Below are positions 7,609 through 18,233 of a stretch of DNA of 64,000 nt, one piece after another. The notes under the pieces are model-generated. The model saw only the letters and a list, made by a program, of their open reading frames with translations. It was not told the origin of the DNA and did not search any database. The position numbers and the translations under genes are program-made. This stretch comes from Chrysoperla carnea (Eukaryota > Arthropoda > Insecta > Neuroptera > Chrysopidae). The stretch's first letter is position 1. The number at the start of each line of letters is the position of its first letter. The stretch covers positions 139,569,172-139,633,171 of the forward strand of contig NC_058337.1 of the NCBI RefSeq assembly GCF_905475395.1. Reading direction: 5' to 3'.

Positions 7609-8132
7609 ACTATTGGTCAAAGCCAATGACGTCACCTGGTAATTTCCCGTTTATGCTTAGGCAGCCATTCCTCCCCACCAATTCAACCACACCTCCCGAC
7701 GCCATCTTGATTTTTACAGTGCTACTATTGGTCAAAGCCAATGACGTCATCAATGCTTAGGCAGCCATTATTCCCCAACACCACACCTCCCGACGCCATC
7801 TTGATTTACTATTGGTCAATGCCGAGGTTTCCAACATTCACCTAGGTTTGCCCTTTTTGGAAAAGTGTACCATACTTTGGGGTTGAAAGTGGGCTCGATT
7901 ATCTCATCTAACGTCCAATTCCCGCCCCCTTTAACCCCCACTTCCAAAACCGCGCCCACCACTTTAAGCCCCACTTCCGCCAAGAAACACACTAACGCTC
8001 TGTCAGCCACGCCCCACCACACCTCCCAACGCCATCTTGATTTACTATTGGTCAATGACGTCATCTATCCCCTCCAACTTCCGAGGTTTCCAACATTCAC
8101 CTAGGTTTGCCCTTTTTGGAAAAGTGTACCAT
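7609..8132. promoter_or_regulatory. Repeated CCAAT plus TGACGTCA module array
   Basis: GC-richer stretch of duplicated blocks. CTATTGGTCAA occurs four times, TGACGTCA three times (7627-7634, 7742-7749, 8056-8063), GACGCCATCTTGATTT three times, and a block from CCGAGGTTTCC to AAAAGTGTACCAT twice (about 7822-7872 and 8082-8132). TGACGTCA is the CRE/ATF consensus and ATTGG/CCAAT the NF-Y box, so promoter or enhancer activity is possible. No real frame is present. What it would drive is unclear; the nearest gene is the minus-strand one at 6468-6833. Confidence 0.5.
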
Positions 8133-8284
8133 CCAACTGCGCTGAAACATACATGACTCTTCTACTTCTACTTACTTATTCTTATTCGCAAATTCCGCTA
8201 TTAACTAATTTTGAACCTCAAGTTTAAGTTTTGCTTTGCTATCATTCGGATGTTTATTTGAAAAACGCCGAAAAGAAAGGCTCA

Positions 8285-8895
8285 ATTCGTTATCAGTGTG
8301 TAAAAAACTGAGACCGTGGGTAAGTAGAATACCTCTAAGTTAGGTTTGGTTAGAGTGGCTGTTCTGTGGTGGGACACAGCGTGGGCCGATCCCCGGCCAT
8401 TACTCCATGAACCATTTGGAGCTGTTTAAGAATAGCAGGAGTGCTTTGACGACGGCGGACTTAAGGTCGGAGAGGTCGTCAAAGAGAGGCTGGCTTAAGT
8501 AAGTCCATCTTCTCGTGGCAAGAACTGGGTATAGTGACAGAAAAGATGAGACATTGTTTCTGCCGCCCAACCAGTGTCCTGTAACAACCGCAACAACTTT
8601 GCTAACAGATGCCCTTGATAGTGATATAAGATCTTCGGAACGCCTATGATTGTACTCAGACCATGTCTGTCTTATATTATAGTACCGCCTCCACCTAAGA
8701 TTGGCCTTTTTTAAGAAATCCTCTTTGAGGAGCAACTTGCAGTTCGCAAATGGTACTGATGCTTGTGTCTGGCAGTGTTGTGCCATTTCTAGCAAAGTCG
8801 CCGGTTTCACAATTTTCTTCCCATACCAAGTTTACATTCATTTGTTCCGCCAGCTCATTTACGGACGCAGTCCGGAGCTACCTTTGAGAATATCT
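8285..8895 (-). pseudogene. 5'-truncated non-LTR retrotransposon, RNase H-like end and 3' UTR
   Basis: Read on the minus strand, the sequence encodes pieces typical of the C-terminal end of Jockey-like LINE polyproteins: NELAEQ near 8860, an arginine-rich WSEYNHRRSEDL, then VVTGHWLGGRNN, ATRRWTYLSQPLFDDLSDL and a final LFLNSSKW before the stop near 8400. The usual CCHC-like cysteine/histidine block between GHWL and the arginine segment is missing, so this copy has an internal deletion as well as a 5' truncation. The 3' UTR with GATCGGCCCACGCTGTG and CCAAACCTAACTT follows down to about 8285. A second relic of the same family lies at 23586-23800. Inactive. Confidence 0.75.
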
Positions 8896-9477
8896 CTTAA
8901 CCAGGTTCCACTGTATATAAATGTAAGTCGTAGAGTGGTAGATGAGTAACATAAGTATAAAAAAATAAGATAGTCTCTCACTACACTATCAGGTTGTTGA
9001 ACTAAATACAATAAACGGAGAATTATTATTATTTATATTATTATATTATGAATATAACTACACAAAGTTGTTCAAAATCTGTTATTTATGTATAAAAATT
9101 ATGTCCATTCAAATTAATAGTCACAAATTTTTACCTCATAACCATTGTAAAATAGACTTTCACGATACACATACCATATGTTAAGAAAGCTATTAGTCCG
9201 TAAGCCCACTCCTGAAAACTTTATTCATTTCATTAACGTTCACTCTTTGAACATGTATACGAAAGACCATCGTATAATAACTTGAAAATGGTTGATCGAC
9301 TCTTGTTGGCTCCGATTTCGTGTCGGGCAAAGATATTCCTCCGGATTTAAGCGAAAATATATAAAATTATATAATAATAGTTATATAATTCTTGTGCTTT
9401 CCAAGAAAAAAAAATTAAAAATTTTTTATTTTATCAGAAAATCTAAAAACACGACAATTGAATTAGTTGAATATTTG
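8896..9477. other. Interval without a gene
   Basis: AT-rich DNA with no convincing frame. It includes the left half of a long-range inverted motif at 9194-9213 (GTCCGTAAGCCCACTCC), whose partner is near 10288-10308. Confidence 0.5.
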
Positions 9478-9843
9478 ATTACGCAGTCGTTAAATTCGTT
9501 AAAAGACCTCCGACAAATTTATCGGGTACGGAACCCTAAACTCGCATTTGAAACATATCTAAGAACATTGTCCATTAAATTGCCTTTTTCCTTAAAGTCT
9601 TTTCCAAACTGAGCCGATTTGGAAGATCTTCGCCAATTTTTAGTTTTGTTCGGGTACGAAATCTTAAATTCGCACATAGCTAACATAGCTAAGAGAACTC
9701 TCCATTAAATTTCCTTTCAAACAAAATCAAAAAAATCAAAATCGTTTCATCCGTTTAGGCTCTACGATGCCACTGACAGACAGACAGACACACACATAGC
9801 GGTCAAACTTATAACATCCCGTTTTTTACTTCACGGGGTTAAA
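9478..9843 (+). repeat. Interspersed repeat family 2 (TTCATCCGTTTAGGC family)
   Basis: Contains the hallmarks CGCATTTGAAACATA, AACACTCTCCATTAAAT-like text, CAAAATCGTTTCATCCGTTTA, a CAGACAGACAGACA run and a GGTCAAACTTATAACA end. The same order recurs in six other places in the window in both orientations. No protein is encoded. Probably the 3' tail of a retroelement or a non-autonomous family. Confidence 0.8.
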
Positions 9844-11283
9844 AATAAAATTGTTGTCTACCCAACGTCCTTGGCAAAACCTTGGAGTTATTGCATATTA
9901 ATTTAAACCTTAATTTTTTAAGAAATTCCCAATTCTTTTATCTAGTTTGCTTCAAAGAAGCAATTTGCAATTTAATTTTTGTAGATGAAAAAAAATTTTT
10001 TTCCCTGTTTTCAACCATTGGAACAATAGGTTTTTTTTTTCACATATCAAAATGTATAACTCGTAAACATAAGGTTTTATTGAATATCGGAAAAAATTAT
10101 TTTTCCATAAATTATTCGATAACCTTCTTATTAGAATAACAAAAAATGAACAACTGTCAATTTGAAGTTTGGGAATGTAATCAAAAATTTGCCTAGCCCC
10201 GAAAAAAACAATACCCCGAAATCGATAATTTTCTTATGTAAGACGTTGTCTTACAAGAAATAAACAACACGCGTAAAGCAAAGTTTTTAGGCATGGGCTT
10301 ACGGGCTATAAATTAATGTTGCAAGGTGAGCATTAAAAAAGAATTCTTAGTTGACAGTATTAAATATTAATTTTGACGTTTAATAAAATTTATAAATAAT
10401 ATAAAATTTTATTTGACAATTATTTATGATAATGGATATGAATTTTTCGAAAAAATGTTTCGAACAAAAATATGTTTTTTATTTTTATTAGACACATTTT
10501 TTGGAATTTAAAACTTGATCTTTAACTGTCTTCGAACAGACATCCAATAAAACTTTCTGTATTTCTAAAAAGCTGTAAGGCGTATAAAACTAAACTTTAA
10601 ATTACGAAAGTGTTCCCCACAAAAATGGCAACGACTTTTGTTAAAACAATTTTCTTTAAGAATAACTTAGTTATCACAAATTCAATCAAGTTGTAAAGTT
10701 TAAAGTTTAAATTGTAGTTAATTTTCTTTGATTAAACTTTTCTTCTTATAAAAATTTAAAATAAGTCTAAATTTAATAATAAAGTTGTCAAAACTATAAA
10801 CGATAATAATCGAGGTTTCATTTCGTTAATGAATCTTGCTGCTTAATTAGACAATGGCCAATCAAATGAACTTTGAACGTGAGGGTAACAAATCGAAGAT
10901 TAAATTTTGACAGATATATAATTTTTTCAAGTCATGTTTTAAATCAACAAAATATTAAAATAAAATACAGGTGGAATAAGGAAAGAAAATTGGAAGCTTT
11001 TTCTTCAAATCCAGTACAAAATAAATAATTACAATTTTACAAAATAAATGTTTTTTAAGAGATAAATGTTCCGAAAGAGTCAATTTTTTAAATGCATTTT
11101 TGGTATCGATTTTGTTGTAGGTATTAAGGTATTAAAGATTTTGTTACTCAAAACTTCAAACGAGCTTTTCTCGAAACTGAATTTTAGAGCAAGTACCTTC
11201 AATTTTCAAGTATTTGAGTTAAAATTTTAACTGCAGATTAAATTTTAATACTTAATGCACATGGCTTATATAAATAATTTTAC
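9844..11283. other. Interval without a gene
   Basis: About 1.4 kb of AT-rich DNA. Short frames are interrupted and low-complexity. The right partner of an imperfect inverted motif (GGGCTTACGGGCTATAA) lies near 10293-10309; otherwise nothing recognisable. Confidence 0.5.
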
Positions 11284-11300
11284 TTAAAGAGTTAAAATTA

Positions 11301-11596
11301 TAATAATAATGGGGTTTAACCTCCGTTTCTCTGACATTTACGTCTATAACAGAGGCCACCCACATCATTATTTGTTAATCTTATTTATTTAATTACAAAC
11401 ATATTTACAATTACATTCTGATGTGGGTGTAGTCGGTTACTTCGTTCTAATTCAAGCGACGACAATGTGATCAATTCTGCACTCCCATTAATTATAAATT
11501 GTTCACACTGCCGCTGCCTGGATTCGAACCCGCAACCTAAGTCTAAATGGACAAACAGTCAAGGGCAAACGCCTTAGACCGCTTGGCCATTTAGGC
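11301..11596 (-). mobile_element. tRNA-derived SINE, family A, copy 1 with 17-bp target duplication
   Basis: On the minus strand it starts GCCTAAATGGCCAAGCGG (A box-like) and carries GGGTTCGAATCC (B box), a tRNA-Leu-like head, then a body with GCAGTGTGAACAATTTATAA and GATGTGGGTGGCCTCTG, and ends in an (ATT)n tail. The 17-base target duplication TAAAGAGTTAAAATTAT is at 11285-11301 and 11597-11613, which fixes the borders. Pol III-type internal promoter and LINE-type integration are inferred from these features. Confidence 0.92.
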
Positions 11597-12039
11597 TAAA
11601 GAGTTAAAATTATTTGAATTAAAAATTTTACACGAAATTATTAAGAATACAAAACCACTTGACTTAGCTGATCCCTATGTTATTATATTATTAGCCCATT
11701 CTGAATACTTTTTAAACACATTGTATAAATAAAACATGCCCAGATCTGATTTAGTTGTTTAAAAGAATGACTACTTCATATAAATTTCATTTTTCAGTCT
11801 GCTGTTTTTATTGATATTATTATTATTATTAAAAACAGATCCAGACTTTGAAAGACATTGTTAATAGTGACCTTGATGGCCTACTTGGTTAACTCATAAA
11901 TCTTAATGTGAACGTGGGATTAAATTCAAATCGTGCAACTTGGTTACATGAATTTAGATAGAGGTTGTTCAAAAAGATTGAAACGCCCCTAAATTTTAGG
12001 AGAACAAATTATCACAATAAAAGTGGTAGAATTTTCCAT

Positions 12040-12200
12040 ACCCGAAAAAAATTAAAATTGGCGATGATCTTTCAAATCGGCTCAGTTTGGAAAAGGCTTT
12101 AAGGAAATAGGCAATTTAATGGAGAGTGTTCTTAGATATGTTTCAAATTCGAGATACGGGTTCCGTACCCGAAAAAATTTGTCGGGGGTTTTTTAAATTT
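12040..12200 (-). repeat. Interspersed repeat family 2, partial
   Basis: Minus-strand fragment with CTGAGCCGATTTG, AACACTCTCCATTAAATTGC and the ACGGAACCCG segment, matching the family-2 copy at 24476-24838. Flanking DNA from 11614 to 12690 is otherwise unremarkable and AT-rich. Confidence 0.65.
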
Positions 12201-12689
12201 TGTAAATTTTATTTGTAAATGAGTAGATTATGTGTTTTAGTAAAGGTTTTAGAATAATAATTACATTTTCTACCAGTATCTGAGCAGCATTTAGAATAAG
12301 AGTGTTTAAGTTAAATAAATAAAGTTTTATCTAAAATCCCTACTTTTCTAATATAAATTAAAAAAACATGATTTTACACACTACCGTGACGTGAAGGGTT
12401 AAGTTAAAATATTACGATGATACAGATCTCTTATTATTTGAACGAAGGTCATGTGAATCTTTCACACTTTAAAAAAATCGATTAAAGGTTTAACGGAACG
12501 AAACCTGAAAAGGTCTCGTAGTTTAATTTCGTAATGATATTGAGTTAAGAAAGTACAAGCAATGTAGCAACTTTCGATAAAAGGCACAAATTTTTTTAAA
12601 ATTTTTTTTTAAATACGTTTAAGATAGTTGGTTCATTTAAAGAACTGAAGAATTCTTCAAAATTTTAATATTAGTAATTAAAAGCCCTA

Positions 12690-13000
12690 TTCAAACGCTT
12701 TACATTTAAACTTTTGTTCTATCTCAAGCGGCTTACAAGATGGGTCCTACGGACTCAAGACCTAATTGACCTATGTTGCTCATTTACGAACTTAGCGTCA
12801 CTTTTTTCGTCCTGAGCACGCTATAAAAACTTGATATCTCAATTCATTTTTGAGTTATCGTGTCCACAGACATACAACCGAAAATGGACTAACTAGGTGA
12901 TTTTATGAACACATATACCAAAATTTTGTTCGTAGCATCAATATTTTAAGCGTTACACATTAAACTTAAGCGGGACTTAACTTAATATACTTTGTATTAT
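12690..13000 (+). repeat. Interspersed repeat family 1 (CCGAAAATGGACTAA family), partial
   Basis: Matches the inner and 3' part of the full family-1 copies at 36537-37085 and 49676-50202: ACATTTAAACTTTTGTTCTATCTC, TTACAAGATGGGTCCTACGG, TGAGTTATCG, ATGGACTAACTAGGTGATTT and GTAGCATCAATATTTTAAGCG. Confidence 0.8.
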
Positions 13001-13286
13001 CTATGTTTGTTTAGATACTATATTTTGTATACAAATTTTAAACATCAAAGGATTTCGATTATAATTGGGGATCGGATAAAATTTTTTTATCACTTCAGAT
13101 GAAGTATTTTCACTGGACGTGCAGAAAGGTGAAGTTGATTTTTAAAAACTGTTACTAATATGCAAGATATGAACGTCTAAAATTCCTAATTAATCAAAGA
13201 GGAAGATACTCAAAAGTGACGTCATGCGTGGGTATTGTCATAGATAATAAGATAATACATATAAAACTTTGTTTTGCTAAAAAGAG

Positions 13287-13591
13287 CCTAAATAGCCGAG
13301 CGGTCTAAGGCTTTTGTCTTTGTCTGTTTGTTCATTTATACTTAGGTTGCTGGTTCGAATTCAGGCACCGGCAGTGTGAACAATTTATAATTAATGGGAG
13401 TGCAGACTTGATCACATTGTCGTCGCTTGGATAAGAACGAATTAACCGACTCCACCCACATCAAAATGTAAATGTAAATATGTTTGTGATTAAATAAATA
13501 AAGATTAACAAATAATGATGTCGGTGGCCTCTGTTATAGGCGTATATGTCAGAGAAACGGAGGTTAAACCCCATTATTATTATTATTATTA
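13287..13591 (+). mobile_element. tRNA-derived SINE, family A, copy 2 with target duplication
   Basis: Same family as 11301-11596 but on the plus strand: head CCTAAATAGCCGAGCGG, B box GGTTCGAATTC, body and (ATT)n tail. A 19-base target duplication with one mismatch (TTTGTTTTGCTAAAAAGAG at 13268-13286, ending AAAAGGAG at 13592-13610) brackets it. Confidence 0.92.
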
Positions 13592-13610
13592 TTTGTTTTG
13601 CTAAAAGGAG

Positions 13611-13970
13611 ATGGGCAATCTTTGATTACTTAGAACTTCTTCGTTGTTTTACTTTCAAAATTTGTCGTGGAATCAAGTCTAGTTTTATATTTTTACGGGT
13701 AATTGTTGTTTTTGTTTTATGATACAATGTTTGGTTAAGGAAAGATAAGGTTTGGGTTCGTGAAACAATCCAAGAGAGAATAACTGAACCCTAAATAAAA
13801 AATAAATTTTTATAACAAAAATAATATCATTCTTTAACTTTGTAAATCATAACCTCCACAAAATTTTATATGAATTAATTTTTTTAATTCTAAAAATACT
13901 AGTGAGTGCTATGCCATTAAAATAGTTTATAAAAGTACTACTAGTAACTATATTCAAATTAGACAGTAAG
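13611..13970. other. Interval without a gene
   Basis: AT-rich DNA between the SINE and the tRNA-Ser inverted duplication; nothing recognisable. Confidence 0.5.
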
Positions 13971-14288
13971 TTGCAGCTTACTTTAAACAATATTTGAGTT
14001 TAAATTGTTGAAAATTTCTTCGAAATATAATTTTTTCTTTCTTAGAATACTTAAATAACCTTAAAGTAGGAATGCAAATAACGAGCAGGCGTCTTTTTAC
14101 TTTTTTTCGTGCAGTTTTTCGGTAAAAACATTTTCTGACGTCAATGGCACGAGAGAGCTAATTTAAATATTTTTTTATTATTGCAATTAAATTTTTTACT
14201 ACTTCACGATTTTGTCGTAAAAACAGTTTGTAGAAGCAATTTTTTTCAGAACAAATTCAACCATCACCATATATATCGTTTATATCGA

Positions 14289-14370
14289 GCTGCGGTGTCC
14301 GAGTGGTTAAGGAGATGGACTTGAAATCCATTGGGTTCTACCCGCTCAGGTTCGAATCCTGTTCGCAGCG
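14289..14370 (+). tRNA. tRNA-Ser(UGA), copy 1
   Basis: 82-base cloverleaf with acceptor GCTGCGG pairing with TCGCAGC (one G-T pair), discriminator G, A box TGTCCGAGTGG, anticodon loop CTTGAAA (anticodon TGA), long variable arm with GGGT/ACCC stem, and B box GGTTCGAATCC. The T stem has one imperfect pair compared with the minus-strand copy at 15232. A TTTT terminator follows within ten bases. Likely functional, no intron. Confidence 0.9.
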
Positions 14371-14450
14371 ATTCTTTTATTTTAAATTATTCTTATTTAA
14401 ATGCAAATATAATTCGATTCACTGATTGCTGCATTCATGTTAGATATGGA

Positions 14451-14528
14451 GCTGCGGTGTCCGAGTGGTTAAGGAGATGGACTTGAAATCCATTGGGTTC
14501 TACCCGAACAGGTTCGAATCCTGCAGCG
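14451..14528 (+). pseudogene. tRNA-Ser(UGA) pseudogene, copy 2 (3' deletion)
   Basis: Identical to copy 1 through the anticodon and A/B boxes, but four bases (TTCG relative to copy 1) are missing between the T arm and the 3' acceptor strand. Only five acceptor pairs can form, so it is probably not a working tRNA. Could still be transcribed by Pol III. Confidence 0.8.
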
Positions 14529-15231
14529 ATTGTTATTTTAAATTTTAATATGCCAAAATATCGAAAGTGGAATTTAATTTGAGGAATGTAGCTTCTGGAT
14601 TTCAAGTTTGTCAAACTGACATCACGATTAACTTTTTAAAAGAGAAGATAATTTGTTTTCACTTACCCCATTTTGTGGGGGTATAATTGGATACATCTAA
14701 AAAAATATAATCATACCACGTTCCCAAAAGCACGTATAATTTTCCATATTTAGACTGTGATTCCTCAGATATATGAAAAAATCCGTGTTCTAGGGTTTTT
14801 GCGCCCATAGGTACTGTTGCTTTACTTATCAGGAATTATCAAAATAGATAGTTATAGTTATGTTGGTTAAAACATGAAATTTTGGGTGTTTCATGCTTCC
14901 ATACCGGATTAATGCAATAATCTATTGAAGAAAATCCGTGTGCAGACACTCACTTTCAAATAATTTTTCTAAAGATGAACACAATTTATCTAACGATAAA
15001 TTTTACGAAAATGTCATTAACGTTATAATATTCTTCTTCCATCATCTTTTAAATTTGTCGGGAAATTTGTTTGAATTTTCCTTTTTTCTTAAAATTGTGT
15101 TCTCTGTGAACAAGAAAAATTGTGATAAACTAGATTTGTTGATTCGCTTAGATAAAAATACAATTTATTTGCAACTGGTGCAACCCAGCCAATTTAAATA
15201 GACTGTCTAGACATATAAAAATTTAAATAAA

Positions 15232-15313
15232 CGCTGCGGACAGGATTCGAACCTGTGCGGGTAAAACCCAATGGATTTCAAGTCCATCTCCTTAACCACT
15301 CGGACACCGCAGC
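15232..15313 (-). tRNA. tRNA-Ser(UGA), copy 3 (best cloverleaf)
   Basis: On the minus strand the acceptor GCTGCGG pairs fully with CCGCAGC, the T stem ACAGG/CCTGT is perfect, anticodon TGA, discriminator G. It is the best-formed of the four copies and the likeliest functional gene. A run of five T on the minus strand follows shortly after the 3' end. Confidence 0.93.
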
Positions 15314-15393
15314 TTGATATCTAACATGAATGCAGCAATCAGTGAATCGAATTATATTTGCATTTAAATAAGAAAAATTTAAAATAAAAGAAT

Positions 15394-15475
15394 CGCTGCG
15401 GACAAGATTCGAACCTGTGCGGGTAGAACCCCATGGATTTCAAGTACATTTCCTTAACCACTCGGACACCGCGAC
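15394..15475 (-). pseudogene. tRNA-Ser(UGA) pseudogene, copy 4
   Basis: 82 bases, but the acceptor 5' strand reads GTCGCGG and no longer pairs well with CCGCAGC, the anticodon stem has a mismatch (ATGTACT), and the T stem has another. Anticodon TGA is kept. Degenerate outer member of the right arm. Confidence 0.75.
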
Positions 15476-16091
15476 TCGATGTATTTGACTGACATGGTAA
15501 TGGTTCAAATATGAAAAAAATTGTTTCTAAAAACTGTTCTTACGACAAAATCGTGTAAGTAAAAAATTTAATTGCAATAATAAAAAAATATTTAAATTGA
15601 CACGCTCTCTCTCTAGCCGTTGATGTCAGCCTTGTCTTTTTATTGGATCCCTGTTTAAAGGTTATTTAAGTATTCTAAGAAACAAAAAAAATTATATTTC
15701 GTAGAAATTTTCAACAATTTCAAATCAAATATTGTTTAAAGTAAGCTGTCAGAAAAAAGAAAATTTTTCTCTAACTATGTATTACAAAAATGTTTTACGT
15801 TGAAAAATTTTCGTAACCAATTCTGTTTAGTATTATTCACAATCATATATGTAAGTTTTAAAAAAATAAAATAAATAAAAAAAAGTCGTGTTAGATATGC
15901 CCGCTAGATGTCAGGTGAATAACTTTTTGAATCAGTTCAAAAATTTTCACTATTAGGGTCACCTAACTTACAGAAAAATTGATTTAGTAATATTAGCCGA
16001 GAAATTTGACAGTCATTAAGTTGAATAATTGAAATTTTATTTACTTTAACTTGTTTCTAGAAGTTGTGTTTTTTCTTCTAAATATCTTTAA

Positions 16092-16316
16092 GGTATTTTC
16101 AGCATGGTATTTGCAGCTTTTATGCTAAAGTGTGTTAAAATTTTTTTTCGAAAGAATTTAACGAGAAATTAAATTTAAGAACCTAATATGGCTTACTATC
16201 AAATCATAAATTTACAGAAATTTTGACCAATTTACGTCATAATTAATATCTCAAACACGAAAATTAATATTAAATTTGGAAAATCTGTCAAAAAATCCAT
16301 TAATGCTGGAAATACC
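16092..16316. mobile_element. TTAA-flanked MITE, GGTA(N)TNCCAGCATG family, short copy
   Basis: Flanked by TTAA at 16088-16091 and 16317-16320. Ends are GGTATTTTCAGCATGG and its imperfect inverse AATGCTGGAAATACC. Related by ends and interior (TATTTGCAG, ATTTAACGA) to the 500-base copy at 54097-54596. No coding capacity. TTAA flanks fit a piggyBac-type duplication. Confidence 0.75.
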
Positions 16317-16320
16317 TTAA

Positions 16321-16887
16321 GGTGATTGTAAAAAAGTTTAATTGATTGCACGGTACATTCAAATAAACCAAATACATATTTTGTAGTCAAGTAATCAGTC
16401 TACAATACCACGCAACTACAAAAATTTATAATATATTGTATGCAAGTGATACTTATAAATTTGATAATCATCAATACTCTAACAATAGGCGTCTCTGTTC
16501 ATCAAATGATCTTCGATGGACTCATAATTAAATTAAAATTTTGTTTTTATATCATCGACAACCTTATATTTTTTTGGAATTATTATAAACTACAAAATTA
16601 TCTAAATATTTTAGATAGTTTTTTTATCACACGCTCTAGATTTTTGGATATAGAAATATCCAATTGAAAAAGATAATCTATATTCATCATTTTTTTAGCC
16701 AACTTTGAAAGATAAAATAATACTAAAAAGCCCGATGACCTAGGAATTTTTTGTGATTTTTGAAACTTTGTTAATCAAAAAATGTATTTATAAAGTTTTA
16801 TTGAAATCCCTAGTATTATCCAATCTTTGCATATCTCCTTAATATCTATATATTTTCAAATTACTTTCGTAAAGTAGAAACTTCAAC
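16321..16887. other. Interval without a gene
   Basis: AT-rich; a 75-codon frame at 16440-16667 has no recognisable feature and strongly biased composition, so I do not call it a gene. Confidence 0.5.
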
Positions 16888-17435
16888 ACAAAACAAGTGA
16901 AAGCAAACAATTGACTGAGTTAATTGTTAAATACCATGTATAGACTGTTGATTATGCAATCGTTTGTTTTTTACGTTATGTAAGTAAAGAGAGATAGCTA
17001 GTCATACATACATGTCACACACACGACTGATATTCTCATATAATACATATTATATAATTTGTCAATGATTTGCGCTCTCAAGAGTACACAGTAGTGTTTA
17101 CGAAAAATTGTTTCAAACAAAAGTTGTTTATTTTTTATAAAATTTCTTACATTTAAACTTTTGATCTATCTCTAACTGTTTACAAGATTGGATTTTACAT
17201 TTACGAACTCGACTTCACTTTTTACGTCCAGAGCTCTGTGTAAAAATTTCAACTTGATATCTTTTTTAGTTTTTGAGTTATCGTGATGGCAGACGGACAG
17301 ACAGACAGACAGACGTACAATAGGAAATGGACTAATTAGGTGATTTTATAACACAAATTTTGTTCATAGTATCAATATTTTTAAACTCGGGACTAAACTT
17401 AGTGTATCTTGATATATTTCATATACATGGTATAA
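16888..17435 (+). repeat. Interspersed repeat family 1, near full length
   Basis: Starts with ACAAGTGAAAGCAAACAATT and TGACTGAGTTAATTGTT, continues through CACAGTAGTGTTTACG, the TCTAACTGTTTACAAGAT block, a CAGACAGACAGACAGACG run and GGAAATGGACTAATTAGG, and ends with GATATATTTCATATACATGG. About 550 bases; no coding frame. Confidence 0.85.
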
Positions 17436-17804
17436 ATATATGGAATTTTCGAATTTTACTTTTTCGAGGTGAAAACAATAAATTTGTAACAGAAAGTATA
17501 TAAATAAAGCAACAAAAAAATAGTTTACAATGTCCTGTAAGTTGTATGTATGCTTGTAAGCTGCTTGTCATATGTCACCAAGTGTCTCTTTTTCTAATCT
17601 CTTATTCTAAACTATTTCACTGGCGGTCTACACAACGAAAACAATATTTATATGGAGTACAGAGTATTATGATGTCACATTTTATTGTTGTTTTGAAATA
17701 TTGGTTACCTGAATGGTTATTAAAGTTAAACTGTTCTAAATTTCTTCAATGAATAAATTTTCAAAGAGCCCTTCGAAAAAAAAAAACAGATCGAGAAAAT
17801 TTTT

Positions 17805-18122
17805 TCGTGATATTTAAATTTGGTTCAAATATTTTATTTCAACTAAGCCATTATTTTAGTAATTAATAACTGTTTAATTACTTAAAATTATTTAATAAGA
17901 GTACAAATTCAGTGAGACAAATTCAAATTTTTAAAATGGAAATTCAAATTTTAAAACGGACGTGACGTCATGGTATGTGGCTTGTCTGATTTGTTGACAT
18001 ACTGTATGGTATTAATTACTTATATTTTGTATGGTATTACATTGAGTTATATTATTCTACGGCTTTTTATTAGAAAACTTAATAATAACGTGTGTAAATT
18101 CTATGTTGTAAATTCATTTTTT
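17805..18122 (+). repeat. Interspersed repeat family 3, copy 1
   Basis: Matches 34757-35102 in the same orientation over about 320 bases, including TAGTAATTAATAACTG, a GACGTCA motif, ACATACTGTATGGTATTAAT and GGCTTTTTATTAGAAAACTT. No frame; class unknown. Confidence 0.8.
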
Positions 18123-18154
18123 TTAATCTTATATATTTAAACGAGCAATTCTTG

Positions 18155-18231
<77 letters not shown>
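18155..18231. repeat. (TA)n microsatellite
   Basis: Nearly pure TA dinucleotides over about 75 bases, directly joined to the repeat that follows and preceded by AACGAGCAATTCTTG. Confidence 0.98.

Positions 18232-18233
<2 letters not shown>

Larger units (their letters stand above)
13972..14558 (+). repeat. Left arm of the tRNA-Ser inverted duplication
   Basis: This arm, holding two direct tRNA-Ser copies, matches in reverse complement 15208-15749. Shared flanks include AAATATTTTTTTATTATTGC / its reverse and TTCATGTTAGATAT / ATATCTAACATGAA. The arms are diverged, so the duplication is not recent. The roughly 650-base spacer holds no gene; an 87-codon AT-rich frame at 14938-15201 has no recognisable content. 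Confidence 0.9.
15208..15749 (-). repeat. Right arm of the tRNA-Ser inverted duplication
   Basis: Reverse-complement partner of 13972-14558, carrying the two minus-strand tRNA-Ser copies and the same flanks, ending with GTAAGCTGTC opposite GCAGCTTAC of the left arm. Confidence 0.9.
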
